Shown: positions 11,861 to 23,573 of the stretch, in pieces | How positions within the stretch are numbered: position 1 is the first letter of the stretch | Layout: each line of letters opens with the position of its first letter | Assembly: GCF_036785885.1 (NCBI RefSeq) | Contig: NC_092320.1 | Coordinates: 15,129,557 to 15,193,556, forward strand | Length of the DNA stretch: 64,000 nt | Direction of reading: 5' to 3' | Source: Coffea arabica | Taxonomy: Eukaryota > Streptophyta > Magnoliopsida > Gentianales > Rubiaceae | The notes under the pieces: generated by a model | Database searches by the model: none | Told to the model about the DNA's origin: nothing | What the model saw: the letters and a program-made list of their open reading frames with translations, nothing else | Made by a program: the position numbers and the translations under genes

Positions 11861-12873
11861 TCACACTAGTCCGAAGGACAAATTAGATCCAAGTAGTTTC
11901 TGCTGCGTAATCTGATCAACAGTTTGGATCATCTCTTGTGTAAGATGATTCTTCCAATCATCACCTGTTCCCTTTCTGAAGTATGCACTGTTTGGGATCT
12001 CGACCGAAGCAGAAAGCCGGTGCTTACCATTCTTGTTAACATCTACACTACTCAAGTTGTCAAAGCTAAACATATCAGCGATCTTTTGAGGTACACCATG
12101 CTCCTCTTCCTCCGCGGAAAATGGTCTTCCCATGAACTCAGCCATTTTTCTGATGTGAAGCAAGATATCCTTCTTCAGACCTTCGTATTTCAGGAACAAG
12201 ACTGCATCTGGCCTTTCAAGACTTGCTTTCCAGTACCCCAAAACATGATCCCAATACGGCCCCCCTGGACATTTACCCTCACAAAACTGCTGAAACGAGT
12301 CTTGGAGCCGGTGCTGTTGGATTAATGTTGCTTCGGAGTCATTGTTCATCCTCATCTTGTTTGAGAAGTGAGCATAAGAAGTAAGAGTAGCCTTCGGTTC
12401 CCTGCATATGTATATGATTTTCGAGCCCGATTTCTGTATGGATTCTGGCAGTGAAGTATAGGGCATGTGTGTTGAGAAGAGCGGGAGAAGGTTATGATCG
12501 AGGTCCCCGTTCTTCGGGTTTTCAGCAAGATCAACTTGCAGAAATGGCACGAGAAGATGGGGGAGCTTGCTTAGCAAAGGGTTGGATTTTTCGTGGGTGA
12601 TGGTCCTTGTTTGAATGGCAAAACACAAGGCCTTTAGCCAGGTGGTTCCTGTTTTGGGAGCACTGCACAAGAAAATATCAGTTGTTTGAGCTTGGAAATT
12701 TTGTTGAAGTGCAATGACTCCTTCTAACGGGGGTAAAGGATACCAAAATCCTTGGTACTGATACAAATATCCAGAGATGCCAGGCCAGTACTCTTTTGGA
12801 AGTTTGTTGCTGTGCCCATGTCCAAGGATTCTTTTGAATGAGAATGAGCAGCAGTTAAAGAAATGCTGCTCAT
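11861..12873 (-). pseudogene. cytosolic-type sulfotransferase, frame break near the N-terminus
   Basis: An intronless minus-strand gene for a PAPS-dependent sulfotransferase. The long frame shows YLYQYQGFWYPLPPLEGV, the 5'-phosphosulfate loop APKTGTTWLKAL, the catalytic His in LFSTHMPYTSLPES, the 3'-phosphate site YICREPKATLTSY and the C-terminal RKGTGDDWKNHLT. The last differs from the common RKGxxGDWKN by an Asp for Gly. This frame has no ATG before the catalytic His. The only sensible start is the ATG at 12873 (MSSISLTAAHSHSKESLD), 72–105 nt below a TATA box, and it is in another frame. From that ATG to the stop is 1013 nt, one short of a multiple of three, so a single-base shift near 12795–12815 separates start and body. 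The intended size (about 337 residues) is normal for plant enzymes. A true pseudogene, an unseen start or a sequence error are all possible. The substrate is unknown. Confidence 0.75.
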
Positions 12874-12929
12874 TGCTAAGGGACTGGAGGACTCCGGAAT
12901 TTAGGATGGGATGGGAGATAGATGAACAC

Positions 12930-13235
12930 CGATTTAGTGTTTTTTGTGGGCTATGGCAAGTGATTATAACTAGGTATTTATATTGGAGGTTTGATGGTTG
13001 TCGGTGCAAAAGCAATACTATGGACCAATTAATGTGATTGATGGTTATACTAATAACGATATGATATTCTTGTAATTAAAAAAAAAAATGATGTGATATT
13101 GGCTTATAGTAATAATTATAGTTTTCTAACAAGCTGATAAAGGTAATTCTTGGCTGAATAGATAATTAATTATTGTATTTGTGTTGGTTGCAGTAACGTG
13201 TCATATCTTTTGCAATATTCTTTTATTTGTGTTGG
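12930..13235 (-). repeat. sulfotransferase promoter duplicate P1
   Basis: This unit shares in order tgggctatgRcaa, ataactaggtatt, tatattggaggtt, gatgcaaaagcaat-like text, gctgataaagg and gtcatatcttttgcaatatt with the unit at 13262–13655. It is the promoter-proximal copy and contains the TATA box and 5' leader. Confidence 0.8.
12975..12982 (-). promoter_or_regulatory. TATA box of the sulfotransferase gene
   Basis: TATAAATA on the minus strand, 102 nt before the ATG at 12873. This supports that ATG as the original start and rules out the longer upstream frame. Confidence 0.65.
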
Positions 13236-13261
13236 ACCAGTTTTTGTGGGCATCAATTTAT

Positions 13262-13655
13262 TGCTTTTGGTGGGCTATGCCAATTGATCATAACTAGGTA
13301 TTATTTATATTGGAGGTTAGGTGGTTGTAGATGCAAAAGCAATAATAATATTATAGATAGTAGATCTATGGACCAAATAATAATGTGATAGTAGTTTTTT
13401 TTTTTTTTGGGATAAGGGAGGAGTAAGATTTAAGAAGAGGGAGGGTAATTTGATCCTAGAACCTTTATGTTGTGGAGCTCAACTAATGTCATAGTTAATT
13501 GTATCTAAAGAAAATAATAATAATGATGTGATAGGGGTCTGTATTAATTAGTATTTTTTTTCTACTAGGTTGATAAAGGTTATTCTTGGCTAAATAGATA
13601 TTTAATTAGTTGTATTTGTGTTGGTTAATGTGTCATATCTTTTGCAATATTCTTT
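13262..13655 (-). repeat. sulfotransferase promoter duplicate P2
   Basis: The distal copy of the P1 unit, with a second TATA-like stretch near 13297–13308. It is longer than P1 because of a T-headed insertion at about 13394–13515. Confidence 0.8.
13394..13515 (-). mobile_element. possible SINE fragment in P2
   Basis: About 120 bp beginning with a 14-T run on the plus strand, i.e. a poly-A tail on the minus strand, and absent from the P1 copy. The minus strand has ggttctaggatcaaa, loosely like a tRNA-type B box. A-box and target duplication are not clear. Confidence 0.35.
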
Positions 13656-13671
13656 TATTGTATTGCCTGAT

Positions 13672-13942
13672 TCTAATTCAGCCGAGTCACCGAGAAATTG
13701 GTCAAGAAGTCACTGATACGGATAGTCTCGGCCAAGTCATCTCGAATCAACTCGCAAATTTACATTTTATAGATTTTTTTTTTGCTAAGTTTTTTAATTT
13801 TTGTTTAGAATATTTTTGAATATTATTCATAATTTTTAAAATATTAAATATTTTAAAATTTGCGTCTCGTGGAAACCGTAACCGATATATCGAGACCGAT
13901 ATGAAACGGTCCGGGTCACGACTGCAACTTTGAACCATGCTG
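13672..13942. repeat. unclassified dispersed-type repeat
   Basis: A block with CCGAG/ATCTCG and ACCGATAT words at both ends around an AT-rich core. It abuts the duplicate at 13950. It looks like a non-coding transposon remnant, but I see no clean inverted repeat or target duplication. Confidence 0.35.
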
Positions 13943-13949
13943 TCAACTA

Positions 13950-15130
13950 GTATCCTCTGGTTCGGGAGTATTTCTGGTCTTGGAGAGTATGCTGAAGGGA
14001 ACATTTACCAGGACTATCAACTCAAAACAAGATCCTTATTATTTTTTGAAAGATCTTCCTCTTTTGCTGCAGAGTATACGATTCACAACTACTTGGGTTC
14101 GTACTCAGATGACGATGTGTTACATTTGTCAGTTTTGATGTTGCAAAGGGCATGTAGCCCATTTGACGTCCAGAAAATGATTTTCCAGCTGATGTGGTCA
14201 CTAGTGCTTCGCTGAGTGTACAGGAAGCACAAAATGGCACGTGAATTAATGAGGAGGATATTGAACAAAATGAAGGGGAAAGAGGTGGAGCATTTGAGGT
14301 AGGATCAATATTGCCATTTTGCCGTCTAAATTTTGATCAGAATCATAACAGCCCTTTATTTTCCCTGCGACTACATGCTTAAGAGTTTCACAAACTACTC
14401 CAGTATTAGTAGCTAGCTTGATGGTGGAAGATTCCACGCATTCAAGATTCTGCTGCACAAGGGATTGAAACACAACAGTTTGAAAATATATATATATAGA
14501 TACTTGTCTCCTCAGTAACGTCTTTTACCATACAAGATAAGGTATTGGTGATCGGGGGGAGATCTGATCATCAACGAAAAATATTAGATGCATGTGAAAG
14601 TGCAGATATGGATGAAGGATCCCACAAGATTGAATAGTCATATTGATCTTTCACCTGCTAATATTTTACAGATCAAAAAATTTATGATTGAGACATGAAC
14701 CCAAAATCTTGATCCCAGAAGTACTCGCGCTGTCACAAAATAGGGGTCCAGCACCATACCTCAACACTATCCTTCCTCCAGCCGGCATATCAATTGTCAA
14801 GGCCTTGAATTGGTGTCTCCATAACGACAAGAACATCTCCTGCGACCACAGGATTTTTTGAGGATAATTATATATCCATCACTTGCATATCTTGAAAAGT
14901 AATGTGAAAGGGTTCTACCACCGTTCACACTAGGTGGCGTTAGGAAAATGTAGGGGGGATTCGGTACTCAGGCAACTACTGTTCATCGCTTGTAAGTTAA
15001 CATGTGTGATTGCGATTCAATATATATATTACTACAACTAAGCTGGTTCCGATCCGAACAAATAATTGAACCTTTCTTTCCTGTGCTAATCCCACAGTAC
15101 TGATGTACGTAATTCACTTGTATATCCAAG
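13950..15130. repeat. segmental duplicate A2 (partner 10713–11420)
   Basis: The diverged second copy of A1, expanded by inserted sequence between about 14520 and 15030. The 92-residue open frame inside it has no recognisable domain. From 15131 to 16345 I see only AT-rich intergenic DNA and no gene. Confidence 0.6.
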
Positions 15131-16345
15131 CATCCAACCACAACTGGAAGATGCCAATTTCCAAGCAAGAAAATGTCAAATTGTAGAGCAATTAGTTTCG
15201 AGGAACAATTTTTTTCTTGTTTTAAAGCTTGCACTGAGTACAAAGTGAACTATTTTTGAAATAGTTTTCATTTCATAAACTAATCATACATCAAAGTCTT
15301 AGCAACTAAAATTTGAACTTTTCCCCTGCCTGGTAGATCAGGGTTCGAACTTGGCTGTCAGATTTGGGGATAGAAAGGGATTAGTGGAGAGGGGGAAGGT
15401 AAAAATAAAATAAAATTAGAACTTTAGAAAAATTTTGGATTTATTCTTTGATCTTGACATGACTAAATGCAAGAAATTGGTAGTAAATGCTAGTGTGTTA
15501 CTTTGGATAATGAGTTATGTCTATTAAAAATTGCCACATGACACCAATAGAAAAATTCAACTAGGAGGCTAAATTGAAATTGTTGGACTAATAAGCAAAT
15601 ATTCATTGCATCAAATTATCCAGCAAATCGGAATAATCATATACAACTCACAAAATGAAATAAAAATATCCAGAATATATCCCTCCACAAAGACGAGGAC
15701 AACATCATGTGAACCAACTACGAACAGGGAATTTAATGGTCTAGAAAGTTAACACAAAAATAATTTACAAACGTTAATAGCCAGATATATATATAAGGGA
15801 TTTTCATAAATATATGTACATATACACGTAATACAAGTACACATATGCATAGAAGAAATCGTCTACAGATAGTCCGACCCATGCGAACACATATGTTTAT
15901 TTGACATGTATTAGAATAGTATATATTGGATTTGGATGGATACCAAGACTAATTAGGTCATTATACACAAAGAACAAATAAAATTTCCAAGTGTGTTTTG
16001 CTCACTGTTATGTGCATATATGTATAATTATTGAAACATACGAAACTATAAGATATATTGATATGATTAGATTTCTTAACAAAATGTATTAGAAATAGTA
16101 TATAGTTTACAAGTTACATCAGTGTATTGGATATATTACATGTACAAACTCTCAACAATTACAAATAGAAGTAGCACCTGTTGAAGTAAAACTTGACTAT
16201 ACATTTGTTGTCGCCTACCAATCACTCTCAAAGATTTCAATGTGAAAGGAATCAAGGATTCGTTTTAGGAGCGACTCTATGGTACCCCAATAATGGGGAC
16301 TAAAAATTCAAAGCAATTGGTGCACGTTACATGGGGTTTGCCTCC

Positions 16346-16353
16346 TATAAATA
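16346..16353 (+). promoter_or_regulatory. TATA box of the dioxygenase gene
   Basis: TATAAATA lies 86 nt before the ATG at 16432, giving an expected leader of about 50 nt. Confidence 0.65.
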
Positions 16354-16431
16354 TGATGCTAGTTAACTCCTCCTGTTCATTAGTATTATCTTATTTTAAT
16401 TGATTGTTTGAGGAGAGTAAACTTTGCAGTT

Positions 16432-18445
16432 ATGGGCTCACAATCACAAGCCAACCTCCCAATCGTATACTTCACCCGGGAAGCTCTGAAGCCAGGCACG
16501 GGTTCTTGGCTGTCAACTTGCAAGAAAGTGCGAGATGCACTTGAGAAGCACAGCTGTTTCTTGGTTCAGTATGAAAGAATTCCTTCAGAGCTGATCAGTG
16601 CAATTTTCCTGCAATTAGGAGAGTTATTTGATCTTCCCACAGAGACCAAAGTCCAAAATATTACCACAACTGATGGCTTGTTCGGCTACTTTGGGCAACA
16701 GCCGACAAATCCTACTTACGAAGGCATGGGAATTGAAGACGTAAATAATCCAGAAGCAGTGCTCAAGTTCACAAATCTCATGTGGCCCTCAGGAAATGAT
16801 AGTTTCTGGTACATTTGAATGTCTTGTTTCCTGATTAAACTTTTGGCAAATTTGGTTCTTTAAGTTCTGAGTTGAGTTGTGTTTTGTGGTACTTTGCTTA
16901 TCAGTGAATTGATGGAGTCCTACAAAAACCACGTTTCGGACCTTGAAAAATTGGTGATGAGAACGATTTTTGAAAGCTTTGGTGTAGAGAAGTTGTACAG
17001 CTCTCATGATGAATCGTGCAATCGCATGCTTCGATTCAATAAACACAGGCCACCACAGATGAGTGAGAATCTTGGTGGTGTTCCTGAACACACAGATCCA
17101 ACTTTTGTGACAATAATTCAACGAAATCAATATTCAAGTTTAGAGGTGAAGTCAAAGGAAGATGGAAGCTGGATTGCTGTTGATTTTCCTCCATCATCAT
17201 TTCTTGTCATGGCTGGTGACTGCTTGGTGGTAGGTTCTCCTTTCCCTGTCTGTACTTTGTTACTAAATAAAGATTAAGAAATGCCCATCATTCACAAGGC
17301 TTTCTTTTTTTAGTTGGTTGGAGCTTGGGAGGTTTGGTATTCGGTTTCGGTGGGGATGTTACGTCCGCATCGCCATCCCCATCGAAGGATGATAATTGAT
17401 AGCTCCCCATCCCCATTAATGTGCGCATATAATTGGAGTAGTTGTCAACTTCAGAAATATAAGCCATGCATGCTTTTTTAAAATGGTAAATTGCGCCACG
17501 CACCCCTCAAATATCATTAATTTTGCAGTTTGAACTTTAATTTAGCGCTTTAGTATCTTATACCATTAATTTATGGCACATTATTCAAATTAGTTGAACA
17601 TTAATTAAATTTTCTTGGTATATTTTTGTGAAAAAGAACTAATATGCATCTGTTTACTGAGTTATTCTTTATTGTTCAAGAGGTACTAACGTTCTATCAT
17701 TCAAAATTCACATTTTTTTTTTGGTTTCAATCAATTTGAATAATAATGTGCTATAAATTAATAGTATCAAATAATTGAGTGTTAAAATTGATATAGCTTA
17801 GGGTGCAAAATGCAAATTGGTGATAGTTATAAGTGGAAATTCCAATTAATCCTTTCGAAAAAGCAAAACATATATATTATTGTCTCTCTGTCTCTCCCTT
17901 TTTCTTTTCTTACTTGGCTTTCGTTATCCTTCCTAAACTTCGAAACCAAAAAACTACTTGCCAATTATTGAGGGCTCAAAAGTGCAAATTAGAATTGACC
18001 CTTTAGAAAACATAAAATACTAACTTGTTTTCTTTCCTATTCCCATTGCTTTTCTATTGTTTTCCTTCCTAAACTTTGGTATGGTTCCATTGGGAATAAA
18101 CTACGGCAAAAGAGCATCACATCACATTGATTAGAGCATCATATTTGATTTTCCAAGACTAGAAGCGTGAACATATATGTAAACATATTCTTCTTGGCTT
18201 AGGCATGGAGCAATGGTAGGGTGCATTCGACTGTGCACCGCATCAGAATGAGGCCAGGGGAAACAAGATTCTCGACTGCACTATTCTCGTACCACAGTGG
18301 GATGGTTCATGTTCCAGAAGAGCTAGTGGACGATGAGCATCCATTGCAGTTTAAACCATTTGATCAGATGGGATTTTTTCGTTTTACTTTCGCTTACTAC
18401 CCTCTGAGTGATGAGAGTAAAATTAAAGCTTATTGTGGTATTTAG
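16432..18445 (+). CDS. 2-oxoglutarate/Fe(II) dioxygenase, AOP-like
   Basis: Three exons: 16432–16808, 16905–17229 and 18203–18445. They give 945 nt, or 314 residues, the usual size of AOP-type (DOXC) enzymes. The start MGSQSQANLPIVYF is the first ATG after the TATA box. The N-terminal region (ALEKHSCFLVQYERI, ELFDLPTETK) is the DIOX_N domain. The C-terminal jelly roll has the iron triad H188-x-D190 (PEHTDPTFVTIIQ) and H246 (VHSTVHRIRM), plus the 2-oxoglutarate anchor R256-x-S258 (RFSTALF). Wording such as MAGDCLVAWSNGRVHS resembles AOP-like proteins. Arabidopsis AOP2/AOP3 act on glucosinolates, but homologues are found in plants without them, so the substrate cannot be named. All catalytic residues are present. 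Intron 2 (973 bp) holds a possible MITE. Confidence 0.9.
17485..17845. mobile_element. possible old MITE in dioxygenase intron 2
   Basis: The words attaatttatggcacatta and its near complement taatgtgctataaattaat face each other around an AT-rich core, with weaker outward similarity. This suggests a decayed inverted-repeat element. Ends and target duplication are unclear. Confidence 0.35.
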
Positions 18446-19244
18446 GACTTCCTTTGTTTGCTTTACTTTTGGATGTGAACTTTTAGTGCATACTCATGTT
18501 CAGTTTCCTCCGTGAATGAAGTAGTGTTCCATTCCTTTCTAGCATCTTGAGTTTGTTCTCTTGCAAACTGATATTTCAAGCTTTCCTACATTCTGACCTT
18601 AAACCTTCAAAATGACATACTGAAAACTGAAGGGCTAGGTAATATAATTCTTATAGCCCTTATTCCCCAACCAATGTTTGATTGAAGACAAATTTGGTTG
18701 CGTAGGTCATCACAAAATCCAATATAGTACCATGTACCATGACAATCAACACAAATTCCCTGATTACTAATGGTACAAACTCCAGCGAAAAAGGAGTCAA
18801 AATTAATGCCAAGTACCCCAAAAAAAGAATAACTTTCCTTACACTATCCGTGTATATACTGGCGGAATTGGATAAATATCATACCATCTGAATTTGATCT
18901 AAATATGGTAGGAGTAAATGTAGTACTAATTATCCACCAAAAGAAAATGCAAAGAATTTCATCTAATATGGTAGGAGTAAATATAGTGCTAATTAAACAC
19001 GTACATATCTTATTTTTACTAGCTTGATCAAACTCTTAACGTCTCGACATTAATCAAGTAACTATGTAAATCTCTATTCAACTCTCACAATTTTCCTTCT
19101 CCCCTTAATTTCCCTTGTAAGCATAAAATTTCTTTTCAGTAATCAACAACAATAATAATAACAAAATCCTCAACATGTATCAATCCCCCATCATTTCAAA
19201 AGTAGCTATGTTTTGAATTATTTTTTGTAAAAATTATCATGTGA
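18446..19244. other. intergenic
   Basis: 3' flank of the dioxygenase and AT-rich DNA. The word atatggtaggagtaaat occurs twice (about 18904 and 18967). No gene seen. Confidence 0.4.
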
Positions 19245-19395
19245 ATGTTTGGATAGTAAATTATTTACACTGATTTATCAAAATGCATGATAAACATATT
19301 TTTCAATCACCCTTTATATCATATACATCACATAAAAAATGTGTTAGAATATTTTCTTCATAGAATTATCCCAACTAAATCTCCTATCTAAATAC
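19245..19395. mobile_element. MITE with tgtttggatag ends
   Basis: The left end tgtttggatagtaaatta pairs with the right end aatctcctatctaaatac read in reverse. The interior has the words ttcaatcaccctttatatca and acatcacataaaaaat, which recur in the elements at 26519 and 37911. Non-coding and degraded. Confidence 0.5.
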
Positions 19396-19561
19396 AAGTA
19401 TCCTGTCAAGTGTTAATGAGGGTTAGCTTGACCATAAAAGCGATGAGCAAAGCACGAGTTTAGCATGGTCTTAAACTGCGCTTTTTTGGTTGCAGTAAAG
19501 GAGGCACAGAGTTTCCATTTCATAACTGTAGCATCGAAGGACAGAAGCGGGATGCTGGTGA

Positions 19562-19567
19562 CACGTG
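19562..19567. promoter_or_regulatory. G-box upstream of the fibrillin gene
   Basis: CACGTG within gacacgtgttt, 163 nt before the ATG. The same 11-bp context occurs upstream of the second LEA gene (58931). G-boxes bind bZIP and bHLH factors in light and ABA responses; use here is inferred. Confidence 0.45.
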
Positions 19568-19729
19568 TTTAAACTTCCCACGCCTTTTGAGGATTCTTAC
19601 TTGTTAGTTGTCTTGTCCAATTATCCGCGACTCTGCTCGTCCTGCCCGGTCCTCGCCTTCCAGCTGCGGCACTAAACTCTGCGACAGACGCACAAGCGCC
19701 TCCCATTACATCTGCTCTTTCTTTCCCCA

Positions 19730-22700
19730 ATGGCTTTCCCTTTTTCAATTCAAAACCTTCCATTTTCTTCAGCTCTCCCTCGGCGCAACACGACGGCGTA
19801 CCCTTCTTCCCTTTTAACTCTGCCCAGTAACCGTAGTCTCCTGAAAATTCCAAGGAATGCGAAAAATCAAGAAAAATCCCTTGCTGGGGCCTTGACTTGC
19901 AAAGCAATGGTTCAGCAAACAGCTGTCCAAGGAGCTACTGCTGCTTATGCTAAAGAAATGGAGAGACTTTCCGCTAAAGAATCCCTTCTTCTTGCTGTAA
20001 ATTCATATAATCTCCTTGTGTTATTTCTTGAAGTTTTTCTTCACTTTTGACCCACTAAAACTAGGAAATTTAGCTCTCTTAATCTGTTCGTGTTTGATAT
20101 CACTATTCTTCTAGATGGGGTTTTCTGGGATTTCAGTTTTTGCTTGTTAGTTGCGATAATATTGTCCGATTTTTCAGCTCTGTTTTATTTCTATGCTTCT
20201 AATCTTGGTTGTTAAAATCCCAAAAAAGAAGCAAAGGAGATAAACAAAACTCTGCTTTAATATTTTCCTTTTTCACGAAATTTTTTAAATGTCTTGATTT
20301 TGAGGGAATATACTGCAATTGGTCCCTAAGACAAGCCCCATTTTCCTCTAATTACCCCACTTAAATATGTAGATAAAGGATTATTACCCCACCTCCTCCT
20401 CCTCCCCCACAAAAACAAACCCACCCCCAAAAAAAAAGGTAAAAAGTAAATAAGGACTTGCTGCCTTAGTATCTGAAGTTTATTGGTTAAAGCCTCATAC
20501 TTTTCTGGGGAAGATGTGGGGTGCACCGAGTTACTGATGTTTGGTGTAAAGATGTGGATGTAGCTTGTGATATTGCTGGTGCAAGTTCCAAAGTTTAGTG
20601 GGAAACCAACTGGATTGGCCTTTTTTCCCCGGCCTCTTTGGTCAAATGATTAATGTATACATTTGATTTTCGGGTTTGATGTGATTAATCAAGAATAAAG
20701 ATAGATTTTCTTATTTCAGTTCAAAGATGCAGGGGGGTTTGAAGCACTAGTGACTGGAAATGTAACAGATATGCAGCGGATTGATGTGAATGAGAGGATA
20801 GTAAGTCTTGAGAGACTCAATCCGATTCCTCGACCAACAACGTAAGGTTTTAAGTCTAATGACAAGGCCGCTCAATCTTCAAATGCATAAGGTTTATCGA
20901 CTTGGCACTTCATTGATGTTTTCAGCTGTCCAGGTCTCCTTATCTTGAAGGTCAATGGAATTTCAAGTGGTTTGGAGATGGAAGTCCTGGCTTTTTTGCC
21001 GCTAAGTTGGTATTCCAGTAAGTGTTCTGTTATGGTGGTGATTATCTCTGTTCACTAGAGTGGTCTCTGCCTATGTATGCTCCATGTAGGCACCACAGTG
21101 CTTGTCCTTTAGGAAAGTTATAGGAGTTTAGGGCTTTATGATTTTGCATCTCTCAGAAATCTTCACTTCATTATGGGCATAAGAAATGATCTTCGCTGCC
21201 TAAGAGAGCTCCGTGCTTGTTTGACATCCCGCCCTTTTTTTCTTTTTTGGGGTGGCTTGAGTTGTTGGTAAGGAATCCCGAATCCCTGAGACCTTCTTTA
21301 TCTTGTTAGTTCGTTTTTAGCCAACTTCAATTTACTCCTAATTCTGTTGGATATTAAAACTATTTGGGCTGCATTTCAATTATCTTAGAGAGAATGTTCT
21401 GAAATCTATGGCATATGTTTGGTAGGATATCTACTCAATCACTGTAAAAGTAGATGGACAAGCCAATATCACTGGCAGTAATGTGGTTTTGCATTCACAG
21501 GACATTTCCTTCAACGTTGGCTACTCTATCGAAACTTGATGTGCTGATCAAGGATGGATATGCCAATATCACTGCAAGTTTGAAGTTTGTTAACTCGGTA
21601 ACATACTCTATGTGACTGCAACAAGCAAGTTTAGCTTCTATCTGTTAATTAAACATAAAATGAAATTGAAAACGAATTAAAATATATAAAATATAGAAGA
21701 AAAAGAGTACATAGATAGATGTATCAGGAGCATTCTGCATTCCTCAGGTGATGGATAACCCCACAGATTGCTTTCCTCCACTTTGATGCCTGCAATTTCA
21801 ATTGGACTTTATCCATTTTGATTCATGAAAGTTGAGTCTTGAAACCTCAATAAAAGAGATGAATGTGCAAATGCCAGTGTAAAATTACTCCCGTACTTCT
21901 TGCTACTGAGCTACACTGGCAATGTGAAGGCTATAAATGTGTATCATGCATAGTTGGACAGCCCTTTCTATATCTGGTAAACCCTCCTTTTCAAGAGAGT
22001 GATTATTCATTCTCAAGTGTAAAGCACTTTGAATCATCCTGACAACACCATATGGAATTATGATCTGATGCACATAATAATCTATGAGTTTGGGTAAACT
22101 TGCTGATTTTAGCTGCCCAAACTAATTAGAGGAAAGGATTCCAGATATACCAGGACGTTTTATTTTATATTATTTTATCACTATTGCTTTTTTGGACCCA
22201 AGTAAGCAGACCTAGGTTGTTATCTATTTGGACTTATTAGCAACTCGTATATGTGTCACTTCTTTGTTGATATCGTCTTCTGATCATAATTTAACAACAA
22301 CATTGTGGTCAAATTTTCATGAGTGAAATGCAGATAGATAGCAACTTCATTCTTTCAACCAGATTATCAGTTGAGGGACCACTTAGAATGAAAGAGGAAT
22401 ATGTTGAAGGAGTATTTGAGTCTCCAAAGCTCAATGAAGAAACCATACCCGAGCAGCTTAAAGGTGCTTTCAGTCAGGCAGTTAGCACAGTGGAGCAACT
22501 TCCTGGTCCCATCAGGGATGCTGTTGCCAGTGGACTGAAAGTCCCTCTTGGTGAGGATTTTGAATGTTCATTTTGAACTTGGATTTGATATAATCCTTTA
22601 CCCTTACTTCCTATTATATTGTTGTGCATTTGACTTGTATGCGAAAGAAGCGTCCACAGATTCCTGTTTTACCAGGTTCTGTCATTTTAGTGTCATCATC

Positions 22701-23573
22701 ATTACCCCGTCCCAGAGATCCTCTGCCACCTCACTCCACCCTCCTTAAAAGAGATAAAGAAATTTAAAAAAAAAAAAAAAAAAAACTTAAAAGGAGAATA
22801 AGAGCAAGAGTAGTGTATTTGCCAGAAATCCAGATGCAATGGAAATCAAAATAGGGGAAAGCGTAGGTGTTCATCCCCGTATAAGGGCTATCATAGCTGA
22901 AATGCTGCTCAATTTTTTCATTTTAGTTGTGATATGTTATTTGACATTTATTCTTACCATGTCAGGCGGGAGGATTCAGAGACTATTTATGATTTCCTAT
23001 CTTGATGATGAAATACTGGTTAGTGTACATGAACCATTTTTTGTAGCTTGCAATCTTCAAATCTCTCTTACAGAATTTATCAGTCTATTCATATCCATTA
23101 CTTGTATGTAACGTGTCTGATATCTTCTTTCGCTCCTAGTCATTTTGTAATTCTTAAAACATAGTTTGTATGTTAGCCAACACTTGGAATGTAGTAGTCT
23201 GTCTTCACAAAATCACATGTACTTCTTGCAAGAGCTATAAGATCTTCTTTTCCAGCGGAAATGAGGACACTCTTCCTTTTGCTTTGCTAAGGTTTCAGAC
23301 TTATTTGTTCGCAAAACCATGTAGAATGGGCCGATGGGCGTGGAATTCTACCATATTCCAAGACCTGATGATCAAATTATGATTGCAATTAGGCATTTTG
23401 CTGTCTAAACATTTGTCTCTTTACAACCCATTTAACTAATCCTAGACTAATATTTTGTCCGCTGGTGTTCTTGGCAGATAATAAGGGATATCGGTGGAGT
23501 TCCTGAAGTCCTTACAAGATTAGATCCTGCCCCAGGAACCAAGGAAGATCAGATAACAGACTATGAGAGTTGA
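19730..23573 (+). CDS. plastid-lipid-associated protein / fibrillin
   Basis: Seven exons: 19730–19996, 20720–20841, 20934–21017, 21501–21597, 22334–22550, 22966–23018 and 23478–23573. They give 936 nt, or 311 residues. The first 60 residues are Ser/Arg-rich without acids (MAFPFSIQNLPFSSALPRRN), a chloroplast transit peptide. The PAP/fibrillin domain follows: RLSAKESLLLAFKDAGGFEA, ERLNPIPRPTTSPYLEGQWN, LRMKEEYVEGVFESP, and the closing MISYLDDEILIIRDIGGVPE. Fibrillins bind lipids and are associated with plastoglobules and thylakoids. The wording best fits the FBN7 clade (PAP7/PAP13 in Arabidopsis), which is my recollection and was not tested by alignment. At exon 3 the acceptor after gctgtccag (20934) was chosen over the AG at 20925 because only it keeps PTTSPYLEG in frame. 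Confidence 0.88.

Noticed and set aside
12874-13015. N-terminal extension of the sulfotransferase frame up to 13015
   Set aside because: The codon at 13015 is TTG, the stretch overlaps the TATA box and leader, and it has no similarity to the family.
14745-14860. Minus-strand text reading AGDVLVVMET … TIDMPAGGRIV
   Set aside because: It suggested a lipoyl-type domain, but the frame is broken, the match is short and the Lys motif is missing. Too weak to call.
16408-16431. Upstream start MRRVNFAV for the dioxygenase
   Set aside because: That codon is TTG. The first ATG after the TATA box is at 16432 and gives the normal N-terminus.
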